A DNA stretch of 64,000 bases. Source: Microbacterium sp. APC 3901. GTDB taxonomy: Bacteria > Actinomycetota > Actinomycetes > Actinomycetales > Microbacteriaceae. This document shows positions 59,805-64,000 of the stretch, in pieces (the first letter of the stretch is position 1; each line of letters opens with the position of its first letter). Made by a program: the position numbers and the translations under genes. The notes beneath the pieces are model-generated. The model was not told the DNA's origin and made no database searches. It saw only the letters and a list, made by a program, of their open reading frames with translations. The stretch lies in the NCBI RefSeq assembly GCF_030407765.1, contig NZ_JASDCU010000015.1:28636-92635 (forward strand). Direction: 5' to 3'.

Positions 59805-61576
59805 GTCGAGGGTCTTCCGTTCGCGTCGGTGCTGGTGCTGGTGCTGGTGCTGGTGCTGGTGCTGGTGCTGGAGCTGGCGCCGGTGCCGGTGCCGGTGCTG
59901 GTGGGGGGATGCTCAGCGAGCGGGTTGAGGGGCACGGTCTCGTCGATCAGGTCGTTGTCGTCCGGCTCGAGCCGCGTCGGCAGCTCGCCGGCGATACGCC
60001 CCGGCATCCGGGTGGCGGGCACGATGGCGAGCAGGGCGAGCCCGGCGAGCGCGAGCAGCGACAGCTGCAGTGCGCGCAGTCGGGCGGCCTCGTTGATCTC
60101 CATCGCCGCAGCGGTCTCGGCGTCGGTCGCCGAGGTGCCGGCGAGGACCTCCTCGAGCTGGGAGTTGGTGAGGAAATCGGCGTTGTCGATGTTGACCTCG
60201 CTGATCAGCTCCGCCGAGATCTCGGGGTGCTCATCCGCGGCCGTCGCCACTGACGAGGCGAGCAGAGCCACGGCGAAGGCGCTCGCGACGGCGATGCCGA
60301 TCGATCCCGAGAGATTGTGCACCAGTCCGCGCCAGGCGCCCACGTCGCCCGCGAGCTCCTTCGGGGCGGACGAGAGCAGGGTGTTGAACACCAGGGCGAC
60401 GATGGATCCCTGTCCGAGGCCGAGCAGCACCAGCCCGATGACGATGAAGACCTGGCCCCAGGAGCCGCCCACGGTGAAGGCGATGAGGGTCAGCGCGGCA
60501 GCCACCACCACGAACCCGGCGGCACCGAGGATCCGAGGCGGGAACGACTTGTACAGGTAGGCGACGAAGGTCGACGCGAGGAAGATCGAGATCGTGTACG
60601 GGATGATCGAGAAGGACGTCTGGATGCCCGTCAGCCCCTGTACGACCTGCATGTAGAGGGGGATGAGGAAGTTCGCGGCCGTGCCGACGAACAGCATGAT
60701 GGCCATGCACGCGGTGATCGCCAGCTCGGTGCTGCTCGCGAGCACCCTCAGATCGAAGATACGAGCCTGCTTCTTCTGCTGGCGAGTGCGGATCCAGACG
60801 AAGAAGAGCTGGCCCGCGATCAGTCCGGCGATCACGAGCAGGGGAGCAGGCGAGACGCCGAGCACCGCGAACGGTGCCTGCTCGGTGGCCTCCCAGAGGC
60901 CCCAGGAGTTGAGACCGGAGAAGCCGAAGCTCAGGAGGATGACCGCGGTCGCGGCGATGGACGCACCTGCCCAGTCGATCGAGAGGTTCTTCTGTGCGGG
61001 CACCTTCGGCACCCGGAAGCTGAGCAGCAGGTTGAGCGCGCCGAGCGCCACCATCAGGGCGAACGACCAGCGCCATCCGATGGTCTCTGCGAACCAGCCG
61101 GCGAGCAGCAGGGCGAGGATGCCGGCGAGCGGGATGGCCGCCGCGAGCAGTCCGATCGCTTTCGCCTGGCGGTCGCCCTGGTAATTGGTCGCGATGAACA
61201 CGGTGAGTGCGGGGGCGATGAGCGCGATCACCGCTCCGGATGACGCCTGAGCGATGAAGAGCATCGCGGGGCTCAGCGACAGGGCGACCCCGGCCATCGC
61301 GGCGGCATGCACGGCGACGGCGATCTGGAACACACCGCGCGTTCCGAAGCGGGCGCCGACCTTGGCTCCGAGGAGGATGAAGGCGGCCATGGCGAAGGTC
61401 CCCGCGGTGATCGCCGTGCCCACGGATGTGGCGGGGGTGTCGAGGTCGGTCGTGATTCCCGCCATCGACACGGTGAGGGCGTTGACGGCGAACGACGCCT
61501 GGATCTGGGTCAGCACGACCACGATGAGGGGCAGCCAGGAGGTCTTCGTCGATGTGGACGGTGCGGTACTCATCAT
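59801..61576 (-). CDS. DHA2-family MFS multidrug exporter
   Basis: 591 residues, fourteen-helix type. PLIVVVLTQIQASFAVNALT (about 13-32) and FGTRGVFQIAVAVHAAAMAG with FSIIPYTISIFLASTFVAYL fit DHA2 exporters. A C-terminal tail of about 45 residues is Ser/Thr-rich, encoded by a hexanucleotide repeat. The start is ATG 61576 (GAGAGG upstream); 61573 is possible, and 61597 is rejected. Overlaps pepA. Substrate unknown. Confidence 0.85.
   Translation of the reverse strand: MMSTAPSTSTKTSWLPLIVVVLTQIQASFAVNALTVSMAGITTDLDTPATSVGTAITAGTFAMAAFILLGAKVGARFGTRGVFQIAVAVHAAAMAGVALSLSPAMLFIAQASSGAVIALIAPALTVFIATNYQGDRQAKAIGLLAAAIPLAGILALLLAGWFAETIGWRWSFALMVALGALNLLLSFRVPKVPAQKNLSIDWAGASIAATAVILLSFGFSGLNSWGLWEATEQAPFAVLGVSPAPLLVIAGLIAGQLFFVWIRTRQQKKQARIFDLRVLASSTELAITACMAIMLFVGTAANFLIPLYMQVVQGLTGIQTSFSIIPYTISIFLASTFVAYLYKSFPPRILGAAGFVVVAAALTLIAFTVGGSWGQVFIVIGLVLLGLGQGSIVALVFNTLLSSAPKELAGDVGAWRGLVHNLSGSIGIAVASAFAVALLASSVATAADEHPEISAELISEVNIDNADFLTNSQLEEVLAGTSATDAETAAAMEINEAARLRALQLSLLALAGLALLAIVPATRMPGRIAGELPTRLEPDDNDLIDETVPLNPLAEHPPTSTGTGTGASSSTSTSTSTSTSTSTDANGRPST
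59832..59906 (-). repeat. CTGGTG hexanucleotide repeat in the exporter 3' end
   Basis: Six perfect CTGGTG copies (59832-59867), then decayed copies (CTGGAG, CTGGCG, CCGGTG x3, CTGGTG) to about 59906. On the coding strand it spells alternating Ser and Thr, then Gly and Thr. The unit keeps frame, so slippage would vary tail length, close to the pepA start. Confidence 0.85.
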
Positions 61577-61807
61577 GCGGTCCTCTCGGTCATGCACGAC
61601 GGGTGAGCCGGCGATCCCTCACCTGTCCTCGGTCATCGCGCGCCTCGACGCACGTGATGCGCTCAAGATAGTCCCTCTCGGGTGCCGGGGGATAGATGCC
61701 GATGCGACCGGTTTCCAGGGCGCAAGAACCCCTGGCGCTCGGCGCCCTCCGGCTGCATACTCGGTTGCACGAGCGGCGATGGGGAGCCTCGACCGAAGGA
61801 GCACGAG

Positions 61808-62302
61808 ATGGAACAGTACTTGTGGGTTCTGAAGGACAAAGAGCGCGACCTCATCCGCGAGCTCGAGCCGGATCGGCTCGCAGAGCTCGACGAGGATGGC
61901 CTGCTCGCGCTGCACAAACGGATCCGGCGGGCACGCAACAAGCACACGACGAACTATCGCCGCGGCGCGGCCGAGCGGGTCGAGCAGGCGGGTGGTCGTG
62001 GAGCCGCAGCCGCAGGCTCGGACAAGGCCAGAGGGCGCGCGTACGTGTTCGAGGAGGCGCTCTCTCTGATCAGCGCGGAGCTCGCGCGAGTGGCGCACGA
62101 AGAGGCGGAGGCGCTCAAGGACGAGCGACTGGCTCGAGCCCGTGAGGGCAAGTGGAGTGGTCCCGGATCAGACGCGCCGCTCGACCAAGGAGGGTCAGCG
62201 GGCCGCATGCGAGAGCACCAGCAGACGACCGGCGGTGTGAAGCGAGATGCCTCCAGTCGTGCGCAGGGCGCTCGCAGACAGGCGAAGCGCGACTCTCGCT
62301 GA
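61808..62302 (+). CDS. Hypothetical basic protein
   Basis: 164 residues of unknown function. MEQYLWVLKDKERDLIRELE starts a charged helical region (about 1-115), followed by a Gly/Gln/Arg-rich disordered tail of about 50 residues ending RDSR. AAGGAG (61797-61802) precedes ATG 61808 at a good distance and codon use is normal, so it is a real gene. High charge and helix suggest nucleic-acid or protein binding, nothing more specific. Confidence 0.65.
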   Translation: MEQYLWVLKDKERDLIRELEPDRLAELDEDGLLALHKRIRRARNKHTTNYRRGAAERVEQAGGRGAAAAGSDKARGRAYVFEEALSLISAELARVAHEEAEALKDERLARAREGKWSGPGSDAPLDQGGSAGRMREHQQTTGGVKRDASSRAQGARRQAKRDSR

Positions 62303-62322
62303 TCGGCTGACCTCCGACCCCG

Positions 62323-62592
62323 ATGGACGTGTCCTCGGGTGTCGCAGCAGCGGTGCTCGCGGGTGCCGCGGTGCTTCTCCTGCTCGTGCGGCGCCGAGGT
62401 CATCGTGCTCCCGACGGCGATCATCGTCTCGTCGTGTTCTGGCTTCTCAACGTCGCCGCCATCGATACCGGAGCCGGCAGCCTCAACACCATCGTGGCGA
62501 CCGTGTCGACGATGGTCGCCGTCGCGCTCGGTATCCTGGCCGGCAGTGTCGTGCCTCGCCGCAGCGCCGTGACGTCGTCGCCGATCTTCTGA
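62323..62592 (+). CDS. Possible small membrane protein
   Basis: 89 residues with one clear hydrophobic segment (AAAVLAGAAVLLLL near the start) and a second weaker one (IVATVSTMVAVALGILAG). There is no ribosome site before ATG 62323, it follows the hypothetical gene by 20 bp, and other frames in this stretch are equally open. It may be a remnant; kept as a low-confidence candidate. Confidence 0.3.
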   Translation: MDVSSGVAAAVLAGAAVLLLLVRRRGHRAPDGDHRLVVFWLLNVAAIDTGAGSLNTIVATVSTMVAVALGILAGSVVPRRSAVTSSPIF

Positions 62593-62646
62593 GCTGCAAC
62601 GGTGCTCGTCGCGAAGCAGTGGCTCGCCGAGCGCGGTCTCGACTGA

Positions 62647-63303
62647 TCAGGTCGCTGTCAGAAACGGGCGAGCGGCGTCGAGGAAGGCGCGAGGATCATC
62701 GGCCCACAGCCGGATGCGGTCGACGCGGTGGGTCCCGCCCTTCGGCGCGAGACCCGGTAGCCGGATCGCGACCGGGCGCTCGAGCTCGATCTCGACGTTG
62801 GTCTCATCCTGCATCCGCTCGGCGTATTCCGAACCGGTGATGCGAGGTTGCTTGGGCTCGTCGACTCGGCGGTGGATCGCGATGGACGCGATATCGTCCC
62901 AGCCGATCGGCACGTCGAGTTCGAGTCCGCTGCGCACTCGGACGCCGTCGGGGCCCACGGCGTGCGGACGCATGAGCATCGCGCACAGCAGGCCGATCAT
63001 CCAGGTGACACCCCAGATGCCGAGCACCAGCAGTGTGATGCGCACGGCCGGCCACTGGTGCACGATCAGGTCGAGGATCGGGATCTCGACCGCTGAGAGG
63101 CCGATGAAGATGAACAGCACCGTGAGCACGGGGCGGTGGTAGCCGATTCCGGTGCCGCCCTGCGGGACGGCAGGGCGGCGGGCGATCGCACGAGCGATGC
63201 TCGAGTAGACGCGCAGCTCGGCGATCCACGCGCGATGGAGGAGGTTGAGGATGCGGGCGATCGCGGTCGGTCTCAGAGCGGTCGTCTGCAGATGCTCGGT
63301 CAT
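62647..63303 (-). CDS. Membrane protein with PH-like (bPH) domain
   Basis: 218 residues from ATG 63303. N-terminal ~45 residues, then two transmembrane helices (PVLTVLFIFIGLSAVEIPIL and ITLLVLGIWGVTWMIGLLCA, about 75-125), then a C-terminal beta-rich part (GLELDVPIGWDDIASIAIHR, RPVAIRLPGLAPKGGTHRVD) resembling bacterial PH domains. The start overlaps the MarR stop (ATGA), so it is cotranscribed with and probably regulated by that gene. Function unknown. Confidence 0.65.
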   Translation of the reverse strand: MTEHLQTTALRPTAIARILNLLHRAWIAELRVYSSIARAIARRPAVPQGGTGIGYHRPVLTVLFIFIGLSAVEIPILDLIVHQWPAVRITLLVLGIWGVTWMIGLLCAMLMRPHAVGPDGVRVRSGLELDVPIGWDDIASIAIHRRVDEPKQPRITGSEYAERMQDETNVEIELERPVAIRLPGLAPKGGTHRVDRIRLWADDPRAFLDAARPFLTAT

Positions 63304-63755
63304 GGCGCATCCTCGGATTCGGCGGCCGCTGCCGTGACGAGGTGCTCGAGATGAGCGGCGACGGCGGACACTCCGCGCTCGACGGCGGCGCGGTCTGCCG
63401 GAGCGATCGCGGCCAGCAGCGTCGCGTTGAGCTGTTCGTGCTCCTCCTGCATCCGCGTCATCGTCTCGGTGGCGGCGCCGGTCAGCTCGACCAGGACGGC
63501 GCGTCGGTCGGTCGGGTGCGGAGTGCGGCGGACATGCCCCGACTTCTCGAGGGCATCGACGAGCCCGGTGATGTTGCGAGGGGTGACGTCGCAGAGCTGC
63601 GCGAGCGTCTGCTGGGTGGACGGCCCGGCGTGCTGGAGTGCCCACAGCAGGTGCACCCGCGCTGTCGTGAGGCCGGTGCCGGCGAAAGCCCGCACCATGT
63701 CTCTCTGGAAGAGATCTGCGATCAGCAGCAGGCGGTCGACGAACAGCGGTTGCAT
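63300..63755 (-). CDS. MarR-family transcriptional regulator
   Basis: 151 residues, standard MarR fold: TTARVHLLWALQHAGPSTQQ (about 30-49), LAQLCDVTPRNITGLVDALE and the wing HPTDRRAVLVELTGAA. It is the first gene of the unit with the membrane PH-like protein. The dyad at 63763-63782 just before its start is a candidate operator for autoregulation. Confidence 0.85.
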   Translation of the reverse strand: MQPLFVDRLLLIADLFQRDMVRAFAGTGLTTARVHLLWALQHAGPSTQQTLAQLCDVTPRNITGLVDALEKSGHVRRTPHPTDRRAVLVELTGAATETMTRMQEEHEQLNATLLAAIAPADRAAVERGVSAVAAHLEHLVTAAAAESEDAP

Positions 63756-63762
63756 GTTTGTG

Positions 63763-63782
63763 AGGTTACTACATTGTTACCT
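63763..63782. promoter_or_regulatory. Candidate MarR operator
   Basis: AGGTTAC (63763-63769), N6 (TACATT), GTTACCT (63776-63782): inverted repeat with six of seven arm positions paired, directly upstream of the MarR gene. Confidence 0.6.
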
Positions 63783-64000
63783 CTGTTCACTAGTTGCTCG
63801 CTTCTCCCGCTTCTCGTTCTCGTTTTCGTCCTCCTTCTTTGGTCCTCTTCTGCCTCGCTCCTGCTTCCGGCTCGCGCGGTCATCCTTGACGCTGTCTGCG
63901 TGCGCCGGCTGGGCGACCGATCTGCGCTGTATCGGGAGATTGGAATATGGCGTTGATCTGGGGTAATCAGGGGCGGTTTTGGGGCGTGAATGTCGGTGGT
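63783..64000. other. Window-end intergenic region, pyrimidine-rich tract and DUF222-type flank
   Basis: A C/T-rich run (about 63795-63870) is followed by ordinary sequence, and from 63942 by a segment (GGAATATGGCGTTGATCTGG onward) matching the 5' flank of the DUF222/HNH gene at 22052-22109. No gene is convincing here; a second member of that family may begin just past the right edge. Confidence 0.45.

Noticed and set aside
58416..60560. A 714-residue plus-strand open frame across pepA and the DHA2 gene
   Set aside because: It spans two real minus-strand genes and has biased, uninformative composition.

Overview
The window is high-GC, gene-dense chromosome from an actinobacterium, most likely of the Microbacteriaceae (Microbacterium-like). 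The grounds are: a dnaK-grpE-dnaJ-hspR operon behind an HspR-type inverted repeat; a bifunctional-type dcd next to a tRNA-Gly; a DUF222/HNH repeat-family gene; a class F sortase beside an ECF sigma/anti-sigma pair; many apparently leaderless genes with TAGGCT- or TACAGT-like -10 boxes about 6-8 nt from the start codon; and frequent GGATGC/GCATCC words. Genus placement is inference. I see no integrase, phage, IS element or CRISPR array. The window reads as core chromosome studded with catabolic and regulatory islands.

Layout. 1-6.3 kb: a sugar-acid/lactone catabolic island (start of an OtnK/DUF1537 kinase on the minus strand; then a SAF-domain dehydrogenase, two amidohydrolases and two MFS carriers on the plus strand), closed by a strong terminator. 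6.3-9.5 kb: a decayed SDR remnant, the RuMP pair hxlA/hxlB and a divergent ATPase-LuxR regulator, then DUF2277. 9.6-12.5 kb: DUF4397 surface protein, class F sortase, ECF sigma factor, anti-sigma factor. 12.5-18.6 kb: two TetR regulators, each with paired operators and a divergent target (a SpoIIM-like membrane protein; an MDR oxidoreductase), plus a DUF1295 protein and an acyl-CoA synthetase. 18.7-20.1 kb: tRNA-Gly(CCC), dcd, a proline-rich membrane protein, DUF2283. 20.3-23.7 kb: two divergent histidine-rich MarR regulators and a DUF222/HNH protein. 23.7-30.7 kb: CDF metal transporter, two MFS proteins, AraC regulator, DUF3817, lipoprotein, thioredoxin-reductase-like flavoprotein. 30.7-34.8 kb: the DnaK operon with HspR. 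34.9-37.7 kb: a Tat/lipoprotein flavin amine oxidase whose domain order looks circularly permuted, Pr6Pr, DoxX.

37.7-46.6 kb: a GntR regulator with a palindromic autoregulatory site, a four-gene minus-strand operon (GAF-PP2C phosphatase, cellulose-synthase-like GT2, STAS protein, RsbW-like ATPase), and then a tripartite tricarboxylate transporter operon (TctC, TctB, TctA, DapA-like lyase) whose promoter is covered by a perfect 36-bp palindrome sharing its core with the GntR site. 46.6-56.7 kb: acyl-CoA synthetase, then a mannoside/fucoside utilisation locus (LacI, fucose-isomerase-like protein, second LacI, GH5-type glycosidase, GH38 alpha-mannosidase) with matched LacI operators. 56.7-64 kb: SLC13 carrier, leucyl aminopeptidase overlapping a DHA2 MFS exporter, small basic protein, membrane PH-like protein with MarR. 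The last 59 bases resemble the 5' flank of the DUF222/HNH gene at 22 kb, so a second copy may begin just outside the window.

The most unusual items are the circularly permuted amine oxidase, the partner-switching module tied to a polysaccharide synthase with a 150-residue insertion, the paired His-rich MarR regulators, the 36-bp palindrome linking GntR to the Tct operon, and three unrelated tandem repeats that each start at a gene's stop codon.
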